From Ooceraea biroi (lineage: Eukaryota; Arthropoda; Insecta; Hymenoptera; Formicidae): DNA of 64,000 bases. The first letter of the stretch is position 1. The number at the start of each line of letters is the position of its first letter. A program made the translations under genes and the position numbers. The DNA lies in NCBI RefSeq assembly GCF_003672135.1, contig NC_039511.1:2816464-2880463 (forward strand), in the 5' to 3' direction. The notes beneath the pieces are model-generated. The model was not told where the DNA came from. It searched no databases and worked only from the letters and a program-made list of their open reading frames with translations. Positions 48,804 through 60,200 of the stretch are shown here, one piece after another.

Positions 48804-48878
48804 CTAAAATTACAAGTTAAAAGTTATGCACATAGAATTATACACCAGTTAAAAAAATACCAGGTCATATTACTCGAC

Positions 48879-49208
48879 CTGTTTATTAACTCCCTGTTTT
48901 TCTTCCTCCTCTTCTATTTCCTGCAAATACCTGCTTACTGAGGATTGACTAACTCCAAGTTGCTGTGCAAGCTTTCGTTGTGATAGGTACGGATCTTTCT
49001 CGAGCAATGTTTTCAGTTCGTCGATCTTTATCTTATGATTCGAGACATCTTCACAGCTATCTGACTTAAATCTGTCAAACCGCGTCGCACAGTCACTAAG
49101 AGATACAATATTCTCTCCATACTTTTCACAAATCCGCCTTTGAGATTCTGCAGCACTTTTGCCGTGATTAAAATGATGATGCATGCGTCGGAGAAAGAAA
49201 ACTGTATC
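48879..49208 (-). CDS. HTH array unit 8: intact exon
   Basis: 330 bases, 110 codons, phase 0-0. It differs from unit 6 mainly in the second HTH (GVSQSSVSRYLQEI) and the tail (EEEEEKQGVNKQ). The frame is open from the acceptor through the donor. Confidence 0.55.
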
Positions 49209-49281
49209 CTAAAATTACAAGTTAAAAGTTATGCATATAGAATTACACGCCAGTTAAAAATAGCAGTTCATACTACTCGAC

Positions 49282-49549
49282 CTGTCTATCAACTTCCTGT
49301 GTTTCTGCCTCTTCTTCTATTTTCTTCAAATATTTCCATACTGAGGAATGAGTAACTCCAAGTTGCTGTGCAAGCTTTCGTTGTGATAGGTACGGATCTT
49401 TCTCGAGCAATGTTTTCAGTTCGTCGATCTTTATCTTATGATTCGAGACATCTTCACAGCCATCTGACTTAAATCTGTCAAACCACCTTTCAGTCACTAA
49501 GAGATACAATATTCTCTCTCCATACATGTCATAAATCCGCTTTTGAAAG
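49282..49549 (-). pseudogene. HTH array unit 7: start of exon deleted
   Basis: A deletion joins the spacer directly to the KRIYDMYGE region, removing the ATTTTAG acceptor and the first part of the exon. The remainder is in frame (DRFKSDGCEDV through EVDRQ) with the donor kept. A weak CAAAAG might serve as acceptor. Confidence 0.5.
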
Positions 49550-49609
49550 TTAAAAGTTATGCACATAGAATTACACGTCAGTTAAAAATACCAGTTCATA
49601 CTACTCGAC

Positions 49610-49939
49610 CTGTCTATCAACTTCCTGTGTTTCTGCCTCTTCTTCTATTTTCTTCAAATATTTCCATACTGAGGAATGAGTAACTCCAAGTTGCTGTGCA
49701 AGCTTTCGTTGTGATAGGTACGGATCTTTCTCGAGCAATGTTTTCAGTTCGTCGATCTTTATCTTATGATTCGAGACATCTTCACAGCTATCTGACTTAA
49801 ATCTGTCAAACCGCGTCGCACAGTCACTAAGAGATACAATATTCTCTCCATACTTGTCAGAAATCAGTCCTTGAGCTTCTGCAGCACTTTTGCCGTGATT
49901 AAAATGATGATGCATGCGTCGGAGAAAGAAAACTGTATC
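49610..49939 (-). CDS. HTH array unit 6: intact exon
   Basis: 330 bases, 110 codons, phase 0-0, from DTVFFLRRMHHHFNHGK to EVDRQ. Both HTH parts are intact (KSAAEAQGLISDKYGE; LAQQLGVTHSSVWKYLKKI), followed by an acidic tail (EEEAETQ). As an isolated frame it runs from ATG 49915 to a stop at 49601. It is probably an internal exon rather than a free gene. Confidence 0.55.
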
Positions 49940-50012
49940 CTAAAATTACAAGTTAAAAGTTATGCATATAGAATTACACGCCAGTTAAAAATAGCAGTTC
50001 ATACTACTCGAC

Positions 50013-50341
50013 CTGTCTATCAACTTCCTGTGTTTCTGCCTCATCTTCTATTTTCTTCAAATATTTCCATACTGAGGAATGAGTAACTCCAAGTTGCTGT
50101 GCAAGCTTTCGTTGTGATAGGTACGGATTTTCTCGAGCAATGTTTTCAGTTCGTCGATCTTTATCTTATGATTCGAGACATCTTCACAGCTATCTGACTT
50201 AAATCTGTCAAACCGCGTCGCACAGTCACTAAGAGATACAATATTCTCTCCATACTTGTCAGAAATCAGTCCTTGAGCTTCTGCAGCACTTTTGCCGTGA
50301 TTAAAATGATGATGCATGCGTCGGAGAAAGAAAACTGTATC
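50013..50341 (-). pseudogene. HTH array unit 5: one-base deletion
   Basis: 329 bases instead of 330. One base is missing in the GATCC/GAAAA stretch of LLEKDP (near 50128), so the frame shifts before the second HTH. Otherwise it is nearly identical to unit 6, including acceptor and donor. Confidence 0.6.
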
Positions 50342-50414
50342 CTAAAATTACAAGTTAAAAGTTATGCATATAGAATTACACGCCAGTTAAAAATAGCAGT
50401 TCATACTACTCGAC

Positions 50415-50665
50415 CTGTCTATCAACTTCCTGTGTTTCTGCCTCTTCTTCTATTTTCTTCAAATATTTCCATACTGAGGAATGAGTAACTCCAAGTTGCT
50501 GTGCAAGCTTTCGTTGTGATAGGTACGGATCTTTCTCGAGCAATGTTTTCAGTTCGTCGATCTTTATCTTATGATTCGAGACATCTTCACAGCCATCTGA
50601 CTTATCTGTCAAGCATTTCAGTCACTAGAGATACATATTCTCTCCATACTGTCATAATCGTTTTA
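50415..50665 (-). pseudogene. HTH array unit 4: 5' half degraded
   Basis: The start of the exon and the first HTH are eroded by small deletions. From SDGCEDVSNHKIKIDEL onward it matches units 6 and 7, ends EVDRQ and keeps the donor-like CAG|GTCGAG. Confidence 0.55.
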
Positions 50666-50688
50666 TTAGTTATGCATAAATTACCTAG

Positions 50689-51018
50689 TTATACTTCATC
50701 TATCTTCTTCTTTTTTTCTTTTTTTTTCTTCAAATATTTCCATACTGAGGAATGAGTAACTCCAAGTTGCTGTGCAAGCTTTCGTTGTGATAGGTACGGA
50801 TCTTTCTCGAGCAATGTTTTCAGTTCGTCGATCTTTATCTTATGATTCGAGACATCTTCACAGCTATCTGACTTAAATCTGTCAAACCGCGTCGCACAGT
50901 CACTAAGAGATACAATATTCTCTCCATACTTGTCAGAAATCAGTCCTTGAGCTTCTGCAGCACTTTTGTCTTGACGAAAGTAAGGGTGTATTGAGTTGGC
51001 AGGCAAAACTGTATCTGT
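50689..51018 (-). pseudogene. HTH array unit 3: altered ends
   Basis: It begins TDTVLPANSIHPYF, so its first residues differ from its neighbours, then is almost identical to units 5-6 through the second HTH. The acidic tail is replaced by a lysine-rich run (KKKKEKKKK) and the frame stops at GTA TAA before any donor. Confidence 0.5.
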
Positions 51019-51092
51019 CTAAAATTACACGTTGAAAGTTATGCATATAGTTTTACACGCGAGATAAAAAACAATAGCTCATATTATTCGAC

Positions 51093-51407
51093 CTGTTTAT
51101 CAATTCTCCCCTTCTTCATTTTTCTCAAATATATGGCTACTGTGATATGATGAATTCGGAGCTGCTGTGCTAACGTTCTTATTGATTGACCCTGATGTTC
51201 CTCGAGTAATACTTTCAATTCTTCCATTTTTATCCTACGTACTGTGACATCTTAATCACCTGACTTAAACCTATTATACCACACTTCACAAGTACTAAGG
51301 GACACAATATCCTCTCCACACTCTTCACAAATCAGACTTTGAGCATCTGCAGCAGTTTTGCCTCCATGAAAATAACGAAGCATGCGTCGGATAAAGAACA
51401 CTGTATT
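51093..51407 (-). pseudogene. HTH array unit 2: one in-frame stop
   Basis: 315 bases, 105 codons, phase 0-0. It begins NTVFFIRRMLRYF and ends RIDKQ. The only lesion is TAA at 51254-51252, in place of the CAA found at the matching site of unit 9 (GDQD). It is diverged from the central units. Confidence 0.6.
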
Positions 51408-51477
51408 CTAAAATTATACGTTAAAAGTTATGCACGTGAAATTACACGCGAGATATAAAAATATCAGTTCATATCAC

Positions 51478-51814
51478 CTGTCTATCATTCGTCCTTCCTC
51501 CTCCTCCTCCTCTATTTCCTTCAAATAACTCTTTACTGAGACTGTAAGTCCAAGTTGATGTGCAAACTGTTTTGTTAGTAGGTACGGGTTTTTCTCGAGC
51601 AATGTTTTCAATTCGTCGATCTTTATCCTATCTATCGAGATATCTTGATCACCTCAAACCTGGCAAACCACGTCTCATAGGTACTAAGAGATATAACATT
51701 CTCTCCATACTTTTCACAAATGAATTTTTGAGCTTCTGCAGCACTTTTGTTCAAATGAAAGTAATTAAGCATACATTTGGCAAGAATAACTGTATCTGGG
51801 TTGGACGTTGCCAT
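51478..51814 (-). pseudogene. HTH array unit 1: ATG-bearing first exon, frameshifted
   Basis: ATG at 51814-51812 in AAAAATGGCA. It reads MATSNPDTVILAKCMLNYFH, then NKSAAEAQ. Next to the RF motif (near 51655) it lacks four bases found in the sister units, which breaks the frame after FEVIKISR. Past the gap, IKIDELKTLLEKNP is still readable in another frame. A donor CAG|GTGATA ends the unit. Confidence 0.6.
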
Positions 51815-54587
51815 TTTTAATCGCCTTAAATGTGACGGTTAGTTCGGAACTACGAATTGTCAACAGTCGATCGAGGATGATCGAATACTGCCAACACGTC
51901 AAATCTATACAATGCCTTAAAGGAAGGAATTACTGAGTCGTCGTTACAGCTATCTATTTGTGTCGTTACGACCTATTATCGTGATCTGTGTTTATACGAC
52001 AACATTGAGTGGATAAATATGTGAAATGACGGCTCTCTCGTGTTTCTCGTGTGCTTGCTGTGCGAAGATAATACACGAGTTAAAGTATCAACGTTTATTA
52101 ATCGGCAATGTGTCTCATCTATTCATACGACAAGTACTCCTCCAGATATCCTGCCGCGACATTGCTTTTCTGCTTGTTGATTTAATGAGCAATTTAATTA
52201 TCACAAGCGACATCTAATATTAAATATTGATACGTCGCAACACACAAATAAATCACATCTGCGGTATTGGATTCAAGTGCTTGATTAAGCAGCGTTCTGC
52301 AATTGATAAAACTGTTAAAAAGCCGTAGCGTAAATCGACTTTAACCGGTTTTAATCGACTTTAATCTATTTCATCATAATCTATTCGTCCTCGGACAAAA
52401 GGTTTCCTTCTACAAGGAATGCAGCTGTTACTACATGTCCATGGTTGACAATATGTACAATGCACATAGCTCGATGCATATTCCAGTGTTTTTTTACAGG
52501 CTCAACTAAAAGGCTGGTGACAGATATCTTTGTCGCCATATCTACAAGCAACAGATGACGCTCATATGGGGAAAGAATAATAAATAATCGCAACGCGCGT
52601 AATCGAGAGATGTATATTTAGATTAGGTTCAAAAATATCTGATTTACATCTGAAATAAGTGATGAAAGTCATCGTTTTTAATTCCTTCGCTAAAGGCACA
52701 TTAATATAAATAATATAGGATTTTAGTTAAAATAAATATTATTAATTATTAATCGTTCGATTGATACAGACTGATTTCATGTAATCCTCTTTACGACCGG
52801 TGTGAGTGAAAGTGACACAAAATTTTAGTCGTGATGCAAACAATGCCGATCGCCGTTAGCATGAAACGCGCGACGTTTCACAGTTTACTCGCCGCAACTT
52901 ACTTCGTTCAGCGATCTGTGAATGAAGTTTCACATTTTGGAAGTCGAAAACTTCTTTCTTCCTCTCGCTTTCGTGCCAGGGTGACTGACCATCGCATATT
53001 TTTTACACTGCGAATCACGGATATCAGGATTTTTATTTTATGCAAAACCGGGAGGATATAGTCCAACCGCATCATCCTCGCGTGAATGGAGAAAGTTGAA
53101 TCCTTCCTCGCAACTATGTGTTTTGCAAAGACTGCTCTCTCGAAGGTGCGCATCGGATAACAAATTAGAAACAGGAAGGAGTCAGGTTTGTTTTATCGTT
53201 GTCGTGGTTTAGCTTTCATCAAATCAGAGTGCAATTAAAATTTAAATTTTCTTATTCTCATTTGTTTCTACATATATATATAGCGTTTTCTTATCTTTGA
53301 AGATTGCATTTTTGGCAACTTCAACTTTACACTGTAAATTTAAAGATATATTATAAAATAACATTTAATGACAGGATAAACTAATCGCTAAATCTTGTGA
53401 GAAAAGATTTCGGATTTTAATTTGTTTGTCCTACTTTCGTAAAGTGTAAAGTTATCATATTTCCATATCTTGCAGATCTTGCTTGTATCAATTACGAGTA
53501 TTGCGCTTGAGAAAGTTCACATATCTGCCTAAGCTGTTCTGGAAATGGAAGTTCCATTCTATGACGGTCCTCTCGTGGGCTCGTCGAAGCGAAGAAAGTC
53601 CCGGAGCGATACGCTTCGCGGCTCAACGCGGAAAGACGCGGGAGACAATCGCCGAGTGGAGCGCAGCCGGCGAAACGAACGATTCACAGCTGACTGAATC
53701 AAGCAAATCGCCATGCACTCGCCATGGACGCATTCCCATGGAGCATCCTCGTGTCTCCTCGTTCACCTTACCGAGTACTTTTTTATTTCGAGTAAATAGC
53801 AGCGTATTTTCCCCGATTAATGTAGACAGTCCGCCTTCCGCTCGTCTTTTGTGAGACAGCCGTGCTCGTACCGTAATTATGCATACGAGTGCATCGTAAT
53901 TAGAATGCCGAAGCGATATAAGTCGAAGTTTCTAATATGCGAGTCCAGGAGAGTCGAGGTGTCTGGGTGAAACGGGGGCCTGGCCTCTTACGAATCCAAT
54001 CGAGAGTGACAGAATCGTTGAACGATCGAATCTCCACGCTTCGCGGAGCAGGGTCTCCGTAAGCTATTCCAGCGTTTTTCACCCTACCTCGCCTTTCAAA
54101 TGGTTGGAAAATATAAATTAGGCTACGCGGTCCGTACCACTGGCCAGTTTGACGAAAGACCGCGATCGGAGATGATTAGAAATCATCCAGCCAGCGAGCG
54201 CGTGAATCACGAATTTTTCTCTTCTCCTCTGAGACGGATAAGTACATAGATAGGTTGTTGAAAACGCGATTCTACAGTCGCCGAAAAGTCGAAGGGTAAC
54301 AGTGTCTTTTTCCGTCGAACGTTGAATTCTTAAAGGCTTGAACTATAGACTTGGTATTCACTTAGTGCTTGATTAAAAAATAATGCAACTCATGGTTGAT
54401 AAATTTGTAATATGTCTTTTAATCTAAATAGTCAGTTTCCCAAAAATTGTATTCATTATAATAATCGCGACAAAAGACAATCGTTTATCTACGAATGTAC
54501 TGAAACTTTCACTCTCTAATGTCCATTGCGCGTCGCATATCGAACTTCGTTACTTCATTGCTATGAAGCGGAGAATAATTTTAAAAA
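51815..54587. other. Intergenic DNA between HTH array and large secreted protein gene
   Basis: Divergent intergenic region: the array reads leftward and the secreted-protein gene rightward. It must hold the promoter of the latter and perhaps of the former. No exon or repeat is recognised. Confidence 0.5.
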
Positions 54588-57216
54588 ATGGAACAACAAC
54601 GACAAGCCCGTAAATTAATCATCATCGTCCTCCTGACGATCGCGAGTGTTCATCCTTCGTTGTCATCGAGTGAGGATCTATATGCGTTCACCACCACGAT
54701 CGATATTAGCACCACCAGCAACGATCAACACGCCGACCACGCCTCGTCCCAGCCTTCCAGCACCACAACATCAATTTATCAAGATACCACAACATATCTA
54801 CCCTTTTCAACGAGCGTGCAGACGGAAGAAACCCTGAAGACCTCAGAAACAAATATCCTGAATCGATATGCCGAACCGTCCTATCACCATGAAGACTCTA
54901 CCGAAGATGATGATCCTGAAGAGGCTCCAAATCACGTGATACCGTATTCGGAACACGAAGAGGCGATAAACGTGCCTACTCGACCGAAGTACATCGCTCC
55001 AGGGACCTGGGCAAAGCCGCCACCAGAAAAAGACATCTCCTTAGACTTTGTGCCAACAAAGTTGCACGCTCAGGTACGTGGGACTCACACAGTGAAGAGA
55101 TTGCCGCAGCAAGAGGCGATCGAGAACGCGGAGAGCGACGAGGAGAAGCGCAATGCACCTCGTCTAAGGGAGATCGTCACCAATTCGAAAGTCAACACGG
55201 TCTACACTGAAGAGGGTTACGAGGATTCAGCGTACGATCACGCGGGACATATCAGAGATGCTGATTTCCATGAAGGATTTGCGCGCAAGCTTCACGACCG
55301 AAAAGACGACAGAAGTGACTCGTCGAGTGGTAAGAGGAAGGCAGAGAAACACACGAATCTAGTACCCGAAGAATTCAAGGAATACCAAGAGGATTATCAG
55401 AATCATTTGGAAGAAAGTAGGAAGCCAGTGGAGGCGTCGGAAGGACGAGATAATCTGATAGGATATGGAAGAAATTTCTGGGAAGGAACTGAGATAGATC
55501 CCAAACTCGTTGCTGAAGACGGTGTGCGGAGGCTAGAGAAGGACGTCGAGGAGGATGCCGCGGAGGCTGAGAGGAGTTCGAAGGACTATCAGAACGCGCA
55601 AGAATCGAAACTTCGCAATGACATTAAGGTTGATAGTTTGGAGGAATCAAATCGAGATAAAGATGAATTGAAAGATAAGGAAAGCGAGCCAGTTAAGATG
55701 AAAAAGAAGAAGAAGAAGAAATCCAAGTCGCAAAATGAAAAAGTCGACTCTGTGAGTAAAGGAACTAAACCGTCACGCAGATTGGAACGGAAGAAGAAGC
55801 TTCATCAGAAGAATTATGTAACAACTGCGATTCCATCTGAGGAAACGAGTACTTCAGCCAAACCTGAAGCATTTCCGAGTTTCCATGGTTTCGTGGCAAA
55901 TCCCGCGAGCTCGCAAGTGTACTCCATCGATCGGACAACCCTGCGCTACGTCGCTCCGGTTGCGACATCCTCATTCCAGCAGATTGACGAGCCGACGACG
56001 ATCAGTTATAGTCAGCTCTTCTGGGACTACTTCAAGGCGCAACAAGACCCAATATCAACTACTGAATCATCCACGTTTGTAACAAACACGACGATTCTGG
56101 ACTCTCCACTGGAGAAACAATCGCCAATCGCAGTGGCTACTATCGACGGTCATGGTCCATACCTGTTGGTGAAACAGGAAACCACGACATCGCCATTCCT
56201 CAATTTTCATCCGCAAGATTCGTTCTCCGATCGCGTTGAATTCGATCCGAGCTCCGCGCAGGTTTATACTCGGCATCTGCTTGGACAGAACAACGACGAG
56301 AGCGGCTACGTCGCTAATGTGATAGCCGCGACATCCACAGTTGCGACGTTTACCAGCGTGCAGCCTTTTCTGTCTCCTTTGTCTTCAAGTTCTGAGAGAA
56401 CAGAACGCTCAACGACGACTGTTCTTGACGACTCGACGTTCAGCAGCACCCCGGCCGTCATGACGCTCAACATCACGCAAGAAGCTTACTCGCGAATAGC
56501 TGAGAACCCATTCCTCGCACCTATACTTGACAATAGCAACATCGCCGTTACTCGAAATAAGGTCAAGTACAAAGTATTAGTGAGACCGACAAAGAAGATC
56601 GTTAAATCCGTCACTCCTCAGTCAACTCATCAACAAGCTTCATCGCCGTCTCAAGAATCGGAAAAGAAGAAACTCCATAATGAGCTGAACGCAAAGTATA
56701 CTAAAATGTTGGATCATATGAAAAACAAGCCCAAAATTCAGAAACCTTTTTCGGAAAGGAAGAAGCTCGTTTCTCCGGAAGATCTTACGCTGATGAGGCC
56801 ACCGATTCCTCAGCAAGCCGTCTATCCAATCTTCTCGGCGGACCGTCCTTCAGTTGCAGATCACTCGAGCGTAACAGTCGAAAGTGAATCGCCTCGGGAA
56901 GAGGCCAACTGGAGAAGTCCATTACAGGATCGGCATCGTTTTCAATCGGTTAAATTGCCGTATCGTTTCGATTCCTCCCCTGCTATTCAACCGGTGCATC
57001 CGACCTATCGTAAGGATGCGTTTCTGGCTACGAAACTGTTGCCGCCATCGCCACCTTCTTTCGCGAACATTTACGCCAATTATCAGATCAACAGGCAAAA
57101 CGACCATCACTTTTCTTACAGCAAACCGCAGCAGCGACAGCAGCATGATAATGTGTTCAGATATTTCCCTGAGGCGAGCTGGAGAACACATTTCAGGAGA
57201 AAGAGGTCCGAACAAG
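54588..57216 (+). CDS. Large secreted protein, exon 1 (signal peptide)
   Basis: ATG at 54588, preceded by AAAA; no upstream in-frame extension is needed. The donor GAACAAG|GTGAGT at 57217 is near-perfect. The open frame continues to 57386, but the residues after the donor are probably intronic. The last residues before the donor are RRKRSEQ, a furin-type site. It also contains Thr-rich stretches and a lysine run near 55700. Confidence 0.82.
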
Positions 57217-60200
57217 GTGAGTTTTGCAATGATTCGAATCGTAATGGCACGGTTGGTGTGAAAGTGGAAGCAAACAATAGTGTGACCAATGAAGGTAAAC
57301 CGGAGCAGCGAGATAAGAGTACGTTCAATAGGGTAACTGACAAGTCGAAAGGAAAGTTATTGTGCCAGATAGTAACTGTGCACTGATTAATTTCCAGATG
57401 CAACGAGAGCGTCCTTCGCGGAATCGAGAGACAGCGAGAGCGGAACATCCCCGACCTTGATAAATAACAATAGAGCCGTTGCTAACGGTGAAAACGAGAA
57501 TGCCGAAGACAAGAGGGAAGTAGTAATCGATCGTCCAAAATTGACCGAAGAGGAATCAGCACTGATCCAGTCAGCGCACCAAGATGGACAGATGAACGTC
57601 ACGAACACTGAAGAATTGACGAAGCAGAAAAATATTTTACGGAACGAAACACAGTCAGAAGTAAACTTGAGAAACAGAATGAAAAGAAGAAGCCATGAAG
57701 AGTTGCTGGACGAATCTCCCAAAATCAGCGGCGACGTTATCGACAAAGAGATCGCCGCACGTTTTAACGAAAGGGACGACAATGCGACTTCAGCGAAGAT
57801 CAAAGAAGATGAGAAAGTCGAAGTTGATGTTCCCAGTTTCGATTACATAGAAGAGTTCGCTGAGGATAGCCTCGCAGGACCTTCCGCAACGACGGAAGCC
57901 GCTGTGGATTCGAAGAAGTATCCTTTTTATAATAATAAGGACGTACCCAGCGCGTCCGCCTTGAAATACGTCGTTGATCCCAGAACGATTCCGCAGAAGA
58001 CCGCGCGTGGAATGGAGTTCTACGAGTCTCGGAACGCTTACAAGCAGTGCGACGAGGTAGAGCCAAACCTGGACGAAGTGCTGCCCGAGAAAGAAGAGCC
58101 CGATCCCGAGCGAAAGGGTCCACAAGAAGATCTACCGCGTCTTCGTGGTCTCGGAAGGAAGCTAGACTGCTTCAAGGCCAAATACTTCGACGAAAACCCT
58201 TTTGATAATCCGCTGTTCGCCGAAAAGTCAGTCGAGGAACCGACTCCGCCGTCTGAATTGGATCCGGCAAAGTTCGCCTCGAGGATCATGGTGCTTCCTG
58301 AAGAGGACGACGACTATGTCGTGCAGCAGGTCTCGAAGAAGCCGGAACGCCACGGTCGCCAGTGGCGCAATAGGAATCGGCCATATGAGGCCCATGAGTC
58401 AATACGTGTCAATTATAAGCACGATCCTCAGACCGGAAGAGGTAGAAATGCCTACTTGCACACTGTGCGAGGCACAAGGCCGTCCAACGCGAGACGCAAA
58501 ACGAACAATCGAAAATCAAGACCGAGAGTCGCTAGTACTACTACCACACGGTCGCCGAAATTGTATCAGACCGCATCCTACCAGAACCAGGTGTATGAGG
58601 ACGTGATGGGCAACATCAGAAACATGGTGAACACTTATCAAGTCTATGAAATAACCACTATGCCACCTGCTGTGCAAGCTCTATCGACTGCAGGAAGCGA
58701 GACCTCGTTGAAAATTGTAAACGTCACGTCGAGTCCACCGAAGGAAAAGAGCACCCCTTTGCCGAATGTCACTGACGCCACCAATAGTCCAAAGATGATC
58801 AAAGGTTTGATACCGCCACCAAAATATTTGGTTCTACGACAGGCTGCAAGTTACAGAAAGCAGAGACCGCCGAGCAAGAGCAGTGCGTTCTTGCTGAGAT
58901 CTCCGAATCTTTCTCGCATCATTGCGCATCATCACGCTATCAAGAGCAAGCGTAGCGTGACGGAAGACACTGCGAGGAATTCCTCGGAAATTAACAAAGA
59001 CAAGACTGCGACTGAAGCGTCTACGCGAATCACTATTGTTGGAAATAATACGATTCCGGAATCGGCGGAAAAGACGACGGAAAAGACGAACGCAACGTCA
59101 GAAATGCCGGATTTGGAGATCGAGGAAAGCAGACAGATCAACATGCAGGATCGAAGTTTGTCGACGACTTTGAAGATTGATGATAGAGGGAGAAAAAACT
59201 TTTCGAGCAGCGATCAGAAGAACGAACCCCCGCAGAAGATCGTTTACACGATCAGAGATCGTATCAGATACTCAAAGCCCAAGTGGGACGCAAGGGGCTT
59301 CGATAAATTCAGCGCAAATCCGAAGGCGGTAGACGAAGACAACAGGCGAAAGGAACCCCGGTACAATCACTTCAAGAGAAAGAACAACCCAACAGATGAT
59401 CAGCGGAACGATTCCACGATATTGAATTCTATCGAGAACACTTGGAGAATCGAAAGCGCAATGCCATCGATAAGAGGAGGTAGAGAAAGCGGCACGACCG
59501 AAGTTCATCATCCAGAAGAATCCGTCATGCAGATGATCTATGACAGAAAAGACAAATCGGATCCAGAACCGGAGAAGACCGAGAACCTCGAGAATATGAA
59601 ATCTGAAGAAAATAGCGAAGAGGAAACGGAAAGTACGACGAGCATGTATCAGGTCCGCGAGCACGTTGACGAGAACGCTTCCACAACCACAATTAGATCA
59701 ACGAATCCTCCTGCGGCCTCAAAGGAAGTCTTGAACCTGCGAGAGTATCTGGAGTCCGATCCACCAGGATACGCGGAAACGTTTCCTGAAGAAACGACGA
59801 CGCTGTCGAGTGAACGTGCTGCGGATGCGAATCACGAATCCGAAGAACGTGAAGAGAAGCAGCAGGATGAAGAGAACAATTATCCTAAAAATGTAGCGCC
59901 TCTATGGGACGACGATTCTTCCGAGAAAGCTGAGGAACAGGTCGAGACACCGACGAAGACAGAATCATCTACGCGGGATGACGACGATTCTGAAGAACTC
60001 TCTTCAAGGGAAGAGGAAGGCTCGAACAAACAGACATTCTTCACGTATACGAAACGACCGACCTCAGCTGAAAGCGATGATAAAGATGACGAGGAAGACT
60101 CCAAGAAGGAGACTTTCTATCATCCTTTCCCATTTTCGAGGTACAAGTCGAAGATCAAGAAGGAAAGTAACGAGGATGAGTCTGAGGAAGAGAGCGAGGA

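Larger units (their letters stand above)
48489..51814 (-). repeat. Tandem array of nine exon-like units encoding mariner-type HTH regions
   Basis: Nine units of about 400 bp, all on the minus strand. Each is a coding block of up to 330 bases bounded by ATTTTAG (acceptor side) and CAG|GTCGAG or CAG|GTGATA (donor side). Spacers of 70-75 bases share conserved sequence. Full units encode two helix-turn-helix parts like those at the N-terminus of mariner transposases: GKSAAEAQ.LI..KYGE with W/F..RFKS, then LAQQLGVTHSSVWKYL. No DDE/DDD catalytic domain follows. Unit 1 (highest coordinates) has its own ATG with MATSNP in front of the repeat. Units 6, 8 and 9 are intact; units 1, 2, 3 and 5 carry a frameshift or stop; units 4 and 7 are truncated. 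I read it as a duplicated-exon gene, now at least partly decayed. Confidence 0.8.

Noticed and set aside
48489..51814. CRISPR-like or satellite array
   Set aside because: Units are about 400 bp, coding, and bounded by splice-like sites. There are no short repeats with unique spacers, and the host is a eukaryote.
52381..52593. 70-codon minus-strand frame upstream of the HTH array
   Set aside because: It is not similar to the array units and has no supported splice to unit 1, which has its own ATG.
57217..57386. Continuation of exon 1 of the large secreted protein to its stop at 57386
   Set aside because: A near-perfect donor and acceptor remove it and join two long frames in phase. The extension has unusual content (a cysteine-bearing EFCND) and then stops.
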